From Caldilineaceae bacterium (GTDB lineage: Bacteria > Chloroflexota > Anaerolineae > Caldilineales > Caldilineaceae): a stretch of DNA of 64,000 nt. The notes beneath the pieces were generated by a model that was not told where the DNA came from, ran no database searches, and worked only from the letters and a program-made list of their open reading frames with translations. Of this stretch, positions 34,703 to 45,683 are shown in pieces. A program made the position numbers and the translations under genes. Positions within the stretch are counted from its first letter, which is position 1, and every line of letters starts with the position of its first letter. The DNA is taken from positions 62,001 through 126,000 of the forward strand of contig JAHBVF010000001.1 in the NCBI GenBank assembly GCA_019637685.1, in the 5' to 3' direction.

Positions 34703-34758
34703 GCGTGCTGCGTGAAACGTGGGAAGCGTCGAAGGCTATCACGTTTCACGCAGCACGC
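34703..34758. repeat. Palindrome, GTGAAACGTGAGAT family, copy 3
   Basis: Perfect 19-base arms (34703-34721 and 34740-34758) built on GCGTGCTGCGTGAAACGTG, between the fusion gene and the S10 peptidase gene. Confidence 0.9.
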
Positions 34759-34765
34759 AGCAAGA

Positions 34766-36271
34766 TTACCACACAGGCAACACCCCCAGCGGCTCTTTGG
34801 CTTCGGTGTCCGTGGCGGCCTGAATGAACGCGGCCATATCGGCTTTGATCTGCACCAGTGACGGCGGGTGGACGTACATCATATGGCCCGCTTCGTACCA
34901 GGCCATTGTGATGTTCTGCTGCAAGCTCGGCTCGATTTCCAGGTGGTTGAAGGTGTATTCCGTGGCGAAGTAGGGGGTCGCCAGGTCGTAGTAACCGTTG
35001 GCGACAAAAATCTTCAGATAAGGATTCTGGCTCATTGTTTTGCGCAGGGTCTCGGCCACATTCAAATACTGATTCTGGTGTTTGCTGTAGTCCCATTTCT
35101 GGTAGAGGCCGGTGAGAATCTCGTAGGGCAGGTCGCTCTCGAAGCGCAGTTCCCGGCGCACGTAGTCGTTGAGGGTGGCGGTGTAGAGGCCCTGGGTGGC
35201 GCTGATGCTGGGGTCGTACTCGAACATCTCGCCCGCGGCGTCCCGGTCCGCGCCGGTGAAGCGGCTGTCGATGCGCCCGACTGTGCGCCGATCTTCCCGC
35301 AGCAGCTCTTTGGTGAAACGGAAGATATTCAGGCGCAGATTAGAACGCTTGATGTACGCCTGGCTGAGACCGGTGAAGTAAGCCAGTTGCTCTGCAATGG
35401 CGCTCTGCTCCTGGGCGGAGAGGGATGCGCCTTTCATCAGCGCGGCGGTATAGTCGCCCAGCGCGAAGGCTTCCACCGCGTCCAGCACAGCGCGCAGGGG
35501 CTGGGATTGCAGTTCGGCGGAGAGACGACGGTGATACCAGGCGGTGGCCGTGTAGGTGGGCAGGAAGAGAATGTAGGGCAGATCGTTGCCCACCACAAAG
35601 CGGGCCGTCTGGAAGTTGAGAATCACCGAAATCAGCAGCGCGCCGTTGAGCACCATCCCGTGGCGCTGCTGGAGATGACCGGCCAGCCCCGCGGCGCGGG
35701 TGGTTCCGTAGCTCTCGCCGATGAGGAATTTGGGCGAAGACCAGCGCTGCATCCGGGTGGTGATCAGGCGGATGAACTCGCCCACCGATTCGATGTCCTG
35801 CTCATAGCCGTGAAACTGATCGGCCTTTTCGCCTTTGACGGCGCGGCTGAAACCGGTGCTCACCGGGTCGATAAAGACCAGATCGGTCACATCCAGCAGG
35901 GAGTGGGGGTTGTCCACCAATTTGTAGGGCGGCGCAGGCACCGCGCCGTTTTCGCCCATCTGCACAATGCGCGGGCCGAGCATCCCCAGGTGCATCCACA
36001 CCGACGAGGAGCCGGGGCCGCCGTTGAAGGAGAAGGTGAGGGGGCGGGAACCCGCGTCTGTCACGTCATCCCGGGTGTAGGCGATGTAGAAAATCGAGGC
36101 TTTGGCGTCGCCCTCTTCGCTCTTGAGCAGGAGTGTGCCCGCGGTGGCGGTGTAGGCGATGGTCTGGCCGTCGATGACGACGCTGTGTTTGGTCTGGATG
36201 CGTTCTTCTTTGGGTTCTTCGGGCTTCTTGGCTTCGTCTTTATCGGTGTCGGTTTTGTCGTTGGCGGCCAT
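34766..36271 (-). CDS. S10-family serine carboxypeptidase-like protein
   Basis: A 501-residue alpha/beta-hydrolase of the serine carboxypeptidase family. It has the oxyanion motif NGGPGSSS (83-90), the nucleophile Ser187 in GESYG, Asp in NGYYDLATPY (about 427) and His in EAGHMMY (about 460). The N terminus is a Lys/Asp/Glu-rich tail with no signal peptide, unusual for a family best known from secreted or vacuolar enzymes, so a cytoplasmic location is likely. Confidence 0.88.
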   Translation of the reverse strand: MAANDKTDTDKDEAKKPEEPKEERIQTKHSVVIDGQTIAYTATAGTLLLKSEEGDAKASIFYIAYTRDDVTDAGSRPLTFSFNGGPGSSSVWMHLGMLGPRIVQMGENGAVPAPPYKLVDNPHSLLDVTDLVFIDPVSTGFSRAVKGEKADQFHGYEQDIESVGEFIRLITTRMQRWSSPKFLIGESYGTTRAAGLAGHLQQRHGMVLNGALLISVILNFQTARFVVGNDLPYILFLPTYTATAWYHRRLSAELQSQPLRAVLDAVEAFALGDYTAALMKGASLSAQEQSAIAEQLAYFTGLSQAYIKRSNLRLNIFRFTKELLREDRRTVGRIDSRFTGADRDAAGEMFEYDPSISATQGLYTATLNDYVRRELRFESDLPYEILTGLYQKWDYSKHQNQYLNVAETLRKTMSQNPYLKIFVANGYYDLATPYFATEYTFNHLEIEPSLQQNITMAWYEAGHMMYVHPPSLVQIKADMAAFIQAATDTEAKEPLGVLPVW

Positions 36272-36296
36272 TGGGTCACTCCTCTGGGTGGTTAGC

Positions 36297-36323
36297 GTAG
36301 GGCGGACTGTCAGTTCGCCTTAC
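36297..36323. repeat. Hairpin, GTArrGC-CTG-T-CAG type, copy 2
   Basis: GTAGGGCGGACTG and CAGTTCGCCTTAC pair around a single T, using two G-T pairs. Same layout as 11887-11913. Confidence 0.7.
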
Positions 36324-36395
36324 AGGGAAGCATAACAGGCAGACCGCGCACGCGTCAAAGGTGGGCGGGGTTAATAAAGACAGCCAAACCGCCAA

Positions 36396-36425
36396 TTGTC
36401 CAAAAGCGATTGTTTGGCGTAAAAT
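36396..36425 (+). promoter_or_regulatory. Possible promoter of the CBS-Kor operon
   Basis: TTGTCC (36396-36401) and TAAAAT (36420-36425) are 18 bases apart, about 145 bases upstream of the CBS gene. Confidence 0.35.
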
Positions 36426-36570
36426 GGTCGTATCGTTTCCCCTCAATCCGCCCGAGTAAATTGTCGTTTGGTATGCAGTGTTTCCGCCATTTTCACCCTT
36501 TCGCGGATAATAGAACTCTCGGCGGCAGCGACGTTCTCTTGTGTTTGTTGATTGTATTGAAGGAGTCTCT

Positions 36571-37038
36571 ATGAGTCTGGAAAGTGAACTGCGCAGCGAG
36601 CGGGTCTCCCACCTGCGTCTCTCCGGTTTTACCGCGGTCCCCGCGGGGACGAGCGTGCGCGACGCGTTGGGCAAAATGCGGGCTGAACGCAATACCGTCT
36701 GTCTGGTGACCCAGGCCAGAACCCTGACCGGCATCTTCACCGAGCGGGATGTGTTGCGCAAAGTGGTGGATGTGGCCGATGTGTTGGACGGCCCCATCGA
36801 CGCGGTGATGACAGCCGAGCCGATTTCGGTCGGCCCGGAAACATCGGCGGCCTCGGCCCTGGGGCTGATGGACAAGCACCACATCCGCAATCTGCCGGTG
36901 GTGGATGCCAGCGGGCAGATTGTGGGCAGTATGACCCACATGGCCGTCATCGAATGGCTGGCCGGGCGCTATCCCGTGGAAGTGTTGAATCGGCCCTACG
37001 ACCCGGAGCGCTTTCCCCGCAAGGCGGAAGGCGGATAG
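36571..37038 (+). CDS. Tandem CBS-domain protein
   Basis: A 155-residue protein of two CBS domains, a likely adenosyl-ligand sensor. Each domain has its hallmark (GIFTERDVLRKV in the first, HHIRNLPVVD in the second). The start at 36571 has AAGGAG eight bases before it. The same architecture is repeated as the C-terminal part of KorB two genes downstream (GIFTERDVLMRI, HGFRHLPLVD), so the protein probably senses energy status for the oxidoreductase. This link is inference from the neighbourhood. Confidence 0.88.
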   Translation: MSLESELRSERVSHLRLSGFTAVPAGTSVRDALGKMRAERNTVCLVTQARTLTGIFTERDVLRKVVDVADVLDGPIDAVMTAEPISVGPETSAASALGLMDKHHIRNLPVVDASGQIVGSMTHMAVIEWLAGRYPVEVLNRPYDPERFPRKAEGG

Positions 37039-37096
37039 AAGATATTGAATAGGGGAGATTGGCGGACAGCGCAGCGTGTAGCCGTAGAGACGTGAA

Positions 37097-37151
37097 ACGT
37101 GCTGCGTGAAAAGGTCCGGCGATCTCACGTTTTACGTATCACGCAGCACGT
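37097..37151. repeat. Palindrome, GTGAAACGTGAGAT family, copy 4
   Basis: The 13-base arms ACGTGCTGCGTGA (37097-37109) and TCACGCAGCACGT (37139-37151) are perfect. Extra copies of the word GTGAAACGT and its complement flank them. It sits between the CBS gene and korA. Confidence 0.8.
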
Positions 37152-37176
37152 CCAACGACGTTTTGAGGAGAATCGA

Positions 37177-39036
37177 ATGAGCAAACCCACACCAGTCGCC
37201 GAAGAGCTGGAATCGGTCGCCATCCGTTTTGCCGGGGATTCCGGCGACGGTATGCAGTTGACCGGAACCCAATTTACAACGACCTCCGCGGTCTTTGGCA
37301 ACGACATCAGCACAATGCCCGACTTCCCCGCGGAGATTCGCGCGCCCGCGGGAACCCTGGCCGGGGTCTCCGGTTTTCAGGTCCACTTTTCCAGCCGGGA
37401 TGTGCTGACCCCCGGCGACGCGCCCCAGGTGCTGGTGGCCATGAACCCGGCCGCGCTCAAGGCCAGCCTGCCCGAACTGGAGCGCAGCGGCACAATTATT
37501 GTCAACACCGACGCCTTTACCAAGCAGAACCTGGCCAAGGCGGGCTACAAAAGCAACCCGCTGGAAGACGATTCCCTCAAAGGCTATCAGGTCTTTCGGG
37601 TTGCTATGACCAGTTTGAACCGGACAGCCCTTGAATCCTTTGAAGGACTGAGCAACAAAGAGAAGGATCGCTGCCAAAACTTCTTTGCCCTGGGCATTGT
37701 TTTTTGGATGTTCGAGCGCCCCCTGGAAACGACGCGGGACTGGCTTTTCAAGAAATTTGCCAAAGTGCCGGAGATTGCCGAAGCCAACTACAAAGCGCTC
37801 CAGACCGGCTACTTTTTGGGTGAGACGACGGAAACCTTCCAGCAGCGGTATATTGTGCGCCCGGCCAGTCTGCCGCCGGGAACCTATCGCAAAGTGACCG
37901 GCAACGAAGCCATGGCAATGGGGCTGGTCACAGCCGCCACCAAAATGGGCAAGCCCCTTTTCTACGGCACATACCCCATCACCCCGGCCAGCGACATTTT
38001 GCACGCGCTGGCTCCTCTGCGCAACTTCGATGTGCGCACCTTCCAGGCCGAGGATGAAATCGCCGCGATGGGTTCGGTGCTGGGCGCGGCTTTTGGCGGC
38101 GCGCTGGCTGTCACCGGAACCAGCGGCCCCGGCATTGCCCTGAAGAGCGAGGCGATGAATCTGGGCGTGATGCTGGAACTGCCGATGATTATCATCAACG
38201 TGCAGCGGGGCGGCCCCAGCACAGGCCAGCCCACCAAAACTGAGCAGGGCGATCTGTTGCAGGCGATGTACGGGCGCAACGGCGAAAGCCCGATTGCGGT
38301 CATTGCTCCGGCCACCCCCTCGGACTGTTTCGACATCGCCATCCAGGCGGCGCGCATGGCCATCCGCTCCATGTCGCCGGTGATGATTCTCTCGGAAGGC
38401 TTTCTCGCCAACAGCGCGGAGCCTTGGCTGATCCCCGACGCGGATGACATTCCGGCCATCGAAGTCAAGCACCCCGCGGGTCGCCACAACGGGGACGACC
38501 CTTTCCTGCCCTACAAACGCAACCCGGAAACCCTGGCCCGGCCCTGGGCCATCCCCGGCACGCCTGGGCTGGAACACCGGCTGGGCGGTCTGGCCAAAGC
38601 CCCGGAGACGGGCAACGTCAGCTACAATCCCCAGCACAATGAGCAGATGACCTTGGAACGAGCGGAAAAGATCGCCCGCTTGGCCGACTTCATCCCGGAG
38701 CAGGAACTTTTTGGTGCGGAGGATGCAGAGCTATTGGTGGTCAGTTGGGGCGGCACATATGGCGTCGTGCGCACGGCTGTCACCCGTGCCCAGCGGGCCG
38801 GCCAATCTGTGGCCCACGCCCATCTGCGTTTTATCAACCCCTTCCCCCGCAATCTGGAAGCGATGCTCAAACGCCACAACAAGATTCTTGTGCCCGAACT
38901 GAATATGGGCCAGTTGGCCCTGCTGCTCCAGGGAAAATTCGGCGTGAAGGTGGAAAAGTTCAACAAATTGCAGGCCCGCCCCCTGCAAATCGGCGAAACG
39001 CGTGAAGTGATTACCCAGATACTGGGCAAGGGATAG
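37177..39036 (+). CDS. korA: 2-oxoacid:ferredoxin oxidoreductase alpha subunit (gamma-alpha fusion)
   Basis: A 619-residue subunit of a thiamine-diphosphate, CoA-dependent 2-oxoacid oxidoreductase (2-oxoglutarate type most likely). The first 200 residues are the gamma-type domain ([19 protein letters not shown]); the rest is the alpha domain with [22 protein letters not shown] and [20 protein letters not shown] at 37177 follows GAGGAG. Four bases separate it from korB. It oxidises 2-oxoacids to acyl-CoA and passes electrons to ferredoxin. Confidence 0.92.
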   Translation: MSKPTPVAEELESVAIRFAGDSGDGMQLTGTQFTTTSAVFGNDISTMPDFPAEIRAPAGTLAGVSGFQVHFSSRDVLTPGDAPQVLVAMNPAALKASLPELERSGTIIVNTDAFTKQNLAKAGYKSNPLEDDSLKGYQVFRVAMTSLNRTALESFEGLSNKEKDRCQNFFALGIVFWMFERPLETTRDWLFKKFAKVPEIAEANYKALQTGYFLGETTETFQQRYIVRPASLPPGTYRKVTGNEAMAMGLVTAATKMGKPLFYGTYPITPASDILHALAPLRNFDVRTFQAEDEIAAMGSVLGAAFGGALAVTGTSGPGIALKSEAMNLGVMLELPMIIINVQRGGPSTGQPTKTEQGDLLQAMYGRNGESPIAVIAPATPSDCFDIAIQAARMAIRSMSPVMILSEGFLANSAEPWLIPDADDIPAIEVKHPAGRHNGDDPFLPYKRNPETLARPWAIPGTPGLEHRLGGLAKAPETGNVSYNPQHNEQMTLERAEKIARLADFIPEQELFGAEDAELLVVSWGGTYGVVRTAVTRAQRAGQSVAHAHLRFINPFPRNLEAMLKRHNKILVPELNMGQLALLLQGKFGVKVEKFNKLQARPLQIGETREVITQILGKG

Positions 39037-39040
39037 AGCA

Positions 39041-40564
<1,524 letters not shown>

Positions 40565-40570
40565 CGGAAA

Positions 40571-40615
40571 AGCGTTGGAGCGTTGGAGTGTCGAGCGCGC
40601 CAACGCTCCAACGCT
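40571..40615. repeat. Palindrome after korB
   Basis: Perfect 16-base arms, AGCGTTGGAGCGTTGG (40571-40586) and CCAACGCTCCAACGCT (40600-40615). Each arm holds the word AGCGTTGG twice. Stem-loop only, no T run. Confidence 0.85.
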
Positions 40616-40633
40616 CGAAAGGATGTCTCCCCT

Positions 40634-40963
40634 ATGGCCTACGACGAAACCCTCGCCGCCCGCGTACGCGACATTCTCTCCGATCAGTTCGGTGTGGTGG
40701 AAAAAAAGATGTTCGGCGGGCTGGCCTTTATGTGGCGGGGCAATATGACCGTTGGCATCACCAACGAGGGCCTGATGGTGCGGGTGGGCAAGGAGAACAA
40801 TGAGAAGAGCCTGGCCTATCCCCACACCCGCCCGATGGACTTCACGGGCAAGCCGATGAAGGGCTTTATTTATGTGGCCCCGGAAGGCGTCGCAACCGAC
40901 GACGATCTGCGCGCCTGGGTGGGCCGAGGCGTGGCCTTTTCAGAGACGCTACCTGCCAAGTGA
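40634..40963 (+). CDS. TfoX N-terminal-domain protein
   Basis: A 109-residue TfoX-N type protein: ARVRDILSDQFGVVEKKMFGGLAFMW, then GNMTVGITNEGLMVRVG and FTGKPMKGFIYV. The C-terminal TfoX domain of competence regulators is missing, so it is the single-domain form common outside gamma-proteobacteria. Function is undefined. Confidence 0.85.
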   Translation: MAYDETLAARVRDILSDQFGVVEKKMFGGLAFMWRGNMTVGITNEGLMVRVGKENNEKSLAYPHTRPMDFTGKPMKGFIYVAPEGVATDDDLRAWVGRGVAFSETLPAK

Positions 40964-41029
40964 GCCGTGCCGCCGCCAATTCAACATTTTTTCCAGTACC
41001 CATCCATCTCCTCAACGAGAACTGCCGCC

Positions 41030-41974
41030 ATGCCCTATCAACTCCTCATCGACACGGCCCTGCCTCCTACAATGTTGGATATGCTGGGCGATTCCTGTGA
41101 AATCCATTTTCTGAAAGACGCGCTGCACGACGAAGCCCTGTTGGGACGGATCGATGGCTACCTCACCTACGGCCACCCGCCCACCGACGGTCCGCTGATG
41201 GACCGCATGCCCAATCTGAAAGTGATCAGCAATTTTGGCGTGGGCGTGGATCACGTGAATCTGGACGACGCCCGCGCCCGCGACATTCCCGTGGGCAACA
41301 CCCCCGGCTTTGTGGACGGAGCCACCGCGGACATGACCTTCACACTGCTGATGGCGATTGGCCGCAATCTTCTTATCGGTGACCGCTATGCCCGCGGCCC
41401 GGAATTCACCGCGTACGATCCCAACCTTTTCCACGGCCAGGAAATCTATGGCTCTACACTGGGGATCATCGGGATGGGACGCATTGGTCGGGTGGTGGCA
41501 AAGCGGGCCAGCGGCTTCGAGATGAATGTGCTCTATCACAACCGCAACCGGGATATCGAGACCGAAGACGCGTTGGGTGTGCGCTACGCGGGTCTGAACG
41601 AACTGCTCCAACAGTCGGATTTTGTGACCCTCAATATGCCCCTGACTCCGGAGACCCGGCATATAATTGGCCGGGAACAGTTGCTGCTGATGAAGCCCAC
41701 AGCCTATCTGATCAACGTGGCCCGGGGCGGCGTACTCGATCACGACGCGCTGCTGGAAGCCCTGCAATGCAAATGGATCGCGGGCGCGGCCCTCGACGTA
41801 ACCGAGCCGGAACCCCTGCCCAGGGATCACCCACTCCTCCAGATGGAAAACCTCATTATTGCCCCCCACCTGGGCAGCGCCACCCGTCAAAGCCGGTATA
41901 ATATGGCCCGGCGCACCATCGACAATCTGCTGGCCGGGCTGCGGGGGGAGGAATTGCCGAGTCGGGTTGGGTAA
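41030..41974 (+). CDS. D-2-hydroxyacid dehydrogenase (glyoxylate/hydroxypyruvate reductase-like)
   Basis: A 314-residue NAD(P)-dependent dehydrogenase. The cofactor loop is GIIGMGRIGRVVAKRA. Catalytic residues are Arg in NVARGGVLDHDAL, Glu in DVTEPEPL and His in APHLGSAT. The most likely substrate is glyoxylate or hydroxypyruvate, but family members differ. The start at ATG 41030 excludes an unlikely 21-codon extension. It is not clearly linked to its neighbours. Confidence 0.88.
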   Translation: MPYQLLIDTALPPTMLDMLGDSCEIHFLKDALHDEALLGRIDGYLTYGHPPTDGPLMDRMPNLKVISNFGVGVDHVNLDDARARDIPVGNTPGFVDGATADMTFTLLMAIGRNLLIGDRYARGPEFTAYDPNLFHGQEIYGSTLGIIGMGRIGRVVAKRASGFEMNVLYHNRNRDIETEDALGVRYAGLNELLQQSDFVTLNMPLTPETRHIIGREQLLLMKPTAYLINVARGGVLDHDALLEALQCKWIAGAALDVTEPEPLPRDHPLLQMENLIIAPHLGSATRQSRYNMARRTIDNLLAGLRGEELPSRVG

Positions 41975-41984
41975 TACCCTGCGT

Positions 41985-42130
41985 CTCACGTATTGCGTAT
42001 TGCGTAGGTCGTGACAATCGCTCGTATTGTATATTTATTGCTGAGGGATGTGGTCTTGCTTCTTCCCAACGGCCTTTCGTGAAAATTCGGCGTATCACCA
42101 CTGTCTACGCAAGACGAAACACGCAATACG
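41985..42130. repeat. Loose inverted repeat upstream of the cytochrome b561 gene
   Basis: CGTATTGCGTATTGCGTAG (starting at 41989) and, about 100 bases on, CTACGCAAG and CACGCAATACG. Both arms use the words TTGCGTA and CGCAATACG, also seen at 42732-42890. Confidence 0.6.
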
Positions 42131-42160
42131 TTTTCACCTTCCATACAGGAGCACTGACCG

Positions 42161-42727
42161 ATGGGCTTCACCAACTCCGTCACTGGCTATGGCATCGTCA
42201 CCAAAACTCTGCACTGGCTGGTCGTGTTGGGATTTGTCAATCAGTACGTCATTGCCAAGATAATGACATCCATCGAAGGCAACGAATTCGCCCTGGGCTT
42301 CAGCCAGGGCAGCCTCTACAACTGGCACAAATCCATCGGCCTGGTGATTCTGACAATTGTCGTCATCCGCTACACCTGGCGCAAGACCACCCGCTTGCCC
42401 GACTGGTCGGCAGGGCTGGCCGACTGGGAGAAGAAGCTGATCCACTGGTACGAGCGGATGCTCTACTGGGCGATGTTTTTGATGCCTTTGAGCGGCTATC
42501 TTTTTGTGGAATCCGGCGGCTTCGGCGTGCAATTCTTCGGCGTCACCCGTCTGCCCACTTTCCTGCCCCGCAACGAGACCCTTGCCTGGCTGGGCCACAC
42601 CATCCACATCATCACCGGCTACGCCATTGTTGTCTTCCTCACCCTCCACATCGGGCTGGTTATCAAACACCAGATTTGGGACAAAGACCGGGTGTTGCAG
42701 CGGATGCTGCCGTTTTCAAAGCAATAG
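42161..42727 (+). CDS. Cytochrome b561-family protein
   Basis: A 188-residue four-helix membrane protein. Histidines expected to hold two b hemes are at His18 (TLHW), His56 (NWHKSIG), His146 or His149 (LGHTIHI) and His163 (LTLHIGLV). Such proteins move electrons from the quinone pool or to periplasmic acceptors. ATG at 42161 follows CAGGAG. Confidence 0.9.
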   Translation: MGFTNSVTGYGIVTKTLHWLVVLGFVNQYVIAKIMTSIEGNEFALGFSQGSLYNWHKSIGLVILTIVVIRYTWRKTTRLPDWSAGLADWEKKLIHWYERMLYWAMFLMPLSGYLFVESGGFGVQFFGVTRLPTFLPRNETLAWLGHTIHIITGYAIVVFLTLHIGLVIKHQIWDKDRVLQRMLPFSKQ

Positions 42728-42731
42728 CGTG

Positions 42732-42890
42732 TTGCGTGCTGCGTATTGCGTGCAGTGTGCTGCGTAGGTAGTGGAGATGCTTTGTTTACGGACGATGAAT
42801 CGAAGTGATGCTGAGCCTCTCCGCTTTCAGTTCCCTATCTGACCGCTAGACGCCGCCGACATCACTTCTTATGCAATACGCAGCACGCAA
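42732..42890. repeat. Long-loop palindrome after the cytochrome b561 gene
   Basis: Perfect 18-base arms TTGCGTGCTGCGTATTGC (42732-42749) and GCAATACGCAGCACGCAA (42873-42890) separated by about 120 bases. No gene lies between. Confidence 0.8.
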
Positions 42891-42924
42891 TACCTATCCC
42901 CTCAATCAATTGGAGTCACCACCT

Positions 42925-44049
42925 ATGCTCCCTTCCCCCACCATTACCCGCATGGAATGGGCGCCCCTGACCGGCGAACGCCCTCGGCTGGCTGGCAGCA
43001 ATGCCCGCCTGGGCGTCCACGGCAAAAATGTCACCTGCCCGATTGCCCGCATCACCACCAGTGATGGCGCGCAGGGCTGCGGCTGGTCCCGCATCAGCCA
43101 GGAAGAGGCCGCGCAATGGATCGGCCAGCCTGTGCCAGAGGCGGTGGAAGACTACCCCTTTGCCCTGGAATATCCCCTGTGGGATCGGGCGGGGAAGCTG
43201 GCGGGCAAGCCGGTCTACGCGTTGGCAGATGAGACTGGGCCGGTGTCGGAAGACCGGCCAGCTCTGGCTGTTCCCTGCTACGACACAACCCTCTACTTTG
43301 ACGATCTCCACTTGGCTGACGACGCGGCTGCGGCTGATCTGATTGCTGCCGAAGCGGGTGAAGGGGTGGGCCGGGGTCATCGCCACTTCAAAATCAAAGT
43401 GGGCCGAGGCGGGATGCACATGCCGGTGGAGGCGGGAACCCGCCGCGACATCGCCGTCATTCGGGCGGTGCGGGCCGAGGTGGGGCCGGGCGCGAAGATT
43501 CTCATCGACGCCAACAACGGCTATAATCTCAACCTGACAAAACAGGTGTTGGGCGCGACTGCCGACGCCGACATCTACTGGATGGAAGAGGCTTTTCACG
43601 AGGACCCGATGCTCTACGCCAACCTGCGGGAGTGGATGGGCCGGGAAGGGCTGTCTGTGCTGATTGCCGACGGCGAGGGAGATGCCTCGCCCCGCCTGCT
43701 GGAATGGGCGCGGAGCGGGCTGATCGATGTGGTGCAGTACGACGTACTGCGTCCCGGTTTCACCCGCTGGTGGACACTTGGCCCCCAACTGGACGGCTGG
43801 AATGTACGCTCCGCGCCCCATGCCTACGGCGGCGTCTTCGGCGTCTACGCCGCGCCCCATCTGGCCGCCCGCGTCCGGGGCTTCACCTTCGCCGAGATCG
43901 ATCCGGCAAAAGTGGACGGTCTCGACGGCTCGGCCTACACCATTCGCGACGGAGAAATCCACGTGCCTGCCCTGCCCGGCTTCGGTCTGGGATTGGACGA
44001 AGCCCATTTCCAACGAATCGTCGCCGAAAAAGGCTTTATCGCCGCGTAA
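42925..44049 (+). CDS. Enolase-superfamily (mandelate racemase/muconate lactonising-like) protein
   Basis: A 374-residue enolase-superfamily protein. The KxK catalytic motif is HFKIKVG (Lys156, Lys158). Metal ligands are Asp195 (LIDANNGY), Glu221 (MEEAFHED) and, likely, Glu251 (IADGEGD). These chemistries abstract the proton alpha to a carboxylate. Family members dehydrate sugar acids, racemise or lactonise; the exact reaction is not clear. A hairpin repeat and a cupin gene follow. Confidence 0.82.
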   Translation: MLPSPTITRMEWAPLTGERPRLAGSNARLGVHGKNVTCPIARITTSDGAQGCGWSRISQEEAAQWIGQPVPEAVEDYPFALEYPLWDRAGKLAGKPVYALADETGPVSEDRPALAVPCYDTTLYFDDLHLADDAAAADLIAAEAGEGVGRGHRHFKIKVGRGGMHMPVEAGTRRDIAVIRAVRAEVGPGAKILIDANNGYNLNLTKQVLGATADADIYWMEEAFHEDPMLYANLREWMGREGLSVLIADGEGDASPRLLEWARSGLIDVVQYDVLRPGFTRWWTLGPQLDGWNVRSAPHAYGGVFGVYAAPHLAARVRGFTFAEIDPAKVDGLDGSAYTIRDGEIHVPALPGFGLGLDEAHFQRIVAEKGFIAA

Positions 44050-44070
44050 GTCGATTTTCGACTATTGTTT

Positions 44071-44140
44071 GTCCACAGGTGGCACAGATTTTCACAGATA
44101 GTGCAGGGGTAATCTGTGAAAATCTGTGCCATCTGTGGAT
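44071..44140. repeat. 29-base palindrome with AATCTGTGAA words
   Basis: Arms 44071-44099 and 44112-44140 pair with two mismatches. The words CACAGATTTTCACAGAT and its complement are shared with the argH-upstream block and with 10125-10138. Confidence 0.85.
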
Positions 44141-44210
44141 GCCTTATTCTGTGGAATTATCCGACACTTTTGTCTTTCCCTTTTCCCTTTCATCTCCAAG
44201 GAGACACCCA

Positions 44211-44531
44211 ATGCAATCCTACGATCTCGCCGACCTGCCTGTCCGCGAACTCTTCCCCGGCTTCCGGGGCAAGTTTATCACCTCCGACACAATGACATTC
44301 GTCTACTGGGACATCGCGCCCGGTTATCCCCTGCCGCCCCATTCCCATCCCCACGAACAGGTGGTGAATGTGTTGGAAGGCGAATTTGAATTGGTGGTAG
44401 AGGGGGAGAAAGTTGTCCTGGGGCCGGGAATGGTGGCAACCATCCCCGGCGGCGCGCAGCACACGGGCCAGGCCCTCAGCCAGTGCCGGATTCTGGATGT
44501 CTTTTATCCAATTCGGGAGGAATACCGGTAG
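44211..44531 (+). CDS. Single-domain cupin protein
   Basis: A 106-residue cupin. Motif 1 is PHSHPHEQVVNVLEGEFEL with the metal-binding His-His-Glu, motif 2 is PGGAQHTGQALS with the fourth His. Start ATG 44211, preceded by AAGGAGA. The substrate is unknown; sugar and oxoacid cupins share this form. It may be co-transcribed with the enolase-superfamily gene, despite the intervening palindrome. Confidence 0.85.
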   Translation: MQSYDLADLPVRELFPGFRGKFITSDTMTFVYWDIAPGYPLPPHSHPHEQVVNVLEGEFELVVEGEKVVLGPGMVATIPGGAQHTGQALSQCRILDVFYPIREEYR

Positions 44532-44570
44532 GGGAATCCGTAAACGAACGGTGGTCAGGACATCCACGGG

Positions 44571-45566
44571 TTACGGTTCATTGACAACTTCCACAGCCTG
44601 GGTTGTCGTCTGCTTTTTCTCCGCCAGTTCCTGCTTGCGCTGTCGATAGAGAATCTCCTCCATCAGCGCACGCTGGGTGGAGGAGATGTCGGCGATGACG
44701 CCAAACAGAAAAATGAGAAAACCCACAGTGATCAGTGTGCTGCCAATCGTGACGGACTGGTTGAGCCGCCCGATGCCCGATTGGGCGCTGAAGAGGTAGA
44801 AGTAGAAGAAGCGCAGCAGCAGAATTGTTCCGCTGGCGGCAAAGGGCGCGGCCAGGAACGAAAAGGTGCGTAGCGGTTCGTAGAAGGCATAGAGGCGGAG
44901 AATGGTGGCTGCCGAACGCTTGACATAACTCCACGTGCTGCGCATCAGCCGGGACTCTCTGGTCGGGTCGTGGACGGTAATCGGTACACTGGCAACGATC
45001 AGCCCTTTTTTCCCCGCCTGGATAATCGTCTCCAGTGTATACGTATACCGGGTCAGCACAATCAGCCGCAGCGCTGCTTCCCGGCTGAGGGCACGAAATC
45101 CGCTGGTGGCGTCGGGGACTTCTGTGTCCGATGCCACCCGAACCACCCAACTGCCCCAGCGTTGCAATAGCCGTTTGACCGGAGAAAAGTGGGCGATCTG
45201 ATACGTCTGGCGATCTCCGATTACAATGTCCGCTTGCCCCGCCAGTACAGGTTTTATCAGATCTCCGATAAATCGCCCCGGATACTGATTGTCCCCGTCT
45301 GTATTGACCACCACATCCGCGCCCGCGGCCAGACAGTACTCCAGCCCCGCCTGAAAGGCCGCGGCCAGCCCCATATTGCGGGGCAAGCGTAAAATGTGAT
45401 CCACACCCAACGCCTGGGCCACGCGCACGGTCTCATCGCTGCTGCCATCGTCGATCACCAGCACTTCCAGCCGGGAGATGCCGGGGAGAGAGCGGGGCAG
45501 TTCGGCCAATACCAGCGGCAGGGTTTCCGCTTCGTTGTAGCAGGGGATCTGGACAATCAGGTGCAT
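44571..45566 (-). CDS. GT2-family glycosyltransferase with C-terminal membrane segments
   Basis: A 331-residue glycosyltransferase. The GT-A fold shows VLVIDDGSSDETV and the DxD-like NTDGDNQYPG, followed by two hydrophobic segments at the C terminus (from about 245 and 280), as in dolichol/undecaprenol phosphate sugar transferases (DPM/ArnC type). It likely makes a lipid-linked sugar on the cytoplasmic face of the membrane. Confidence 0.9.
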   Translation of the reverse strand: MHLIVQIPCYNEAETLPLVLAELPRSLPGISRLEVLVIDDGSSDETVRVAQALGVDHILRLPRNMGLAAAFQAGLEYCLAAGADVVVNTDGDNQYPGRFIGDLIKPVLAGQADIVIGDRQTYQIAHFSPVKRLLQRWGSWVVRVASDTEVPDATSGFRALSREAALRLIVLTRYTYTLETIIQAGKKGLIVASVPITVHDPTRESRLMRSTWSYVKRSAATILRLYAFYEPLRTFSFLAAPFAASGTILLLRFFYFYLFSAQSGIGRLNQSVTIGSTLITVGFLIFLFGVIADISSTQRALMEEILYRQRKQELAEKKQTTTQAVEVVNEP

Positions 45567-45683
45567 AGGATTCGGCAGTCCATTGGGTCATCCGTCGACA
45601 AAACAGTGCGCGGATTGTACCACATTCAGCCGTTACAACCCATTCCTATTTCTCCACTCTGCGTGCTGCCTTCCGCGTTCACT

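Noticed and set aside
34868..36295. 475-residue plus-strand open frame
   Set aside because: Antisense to the S10 peptidase, with Gly/Val/His-rich shadow-frame composition.
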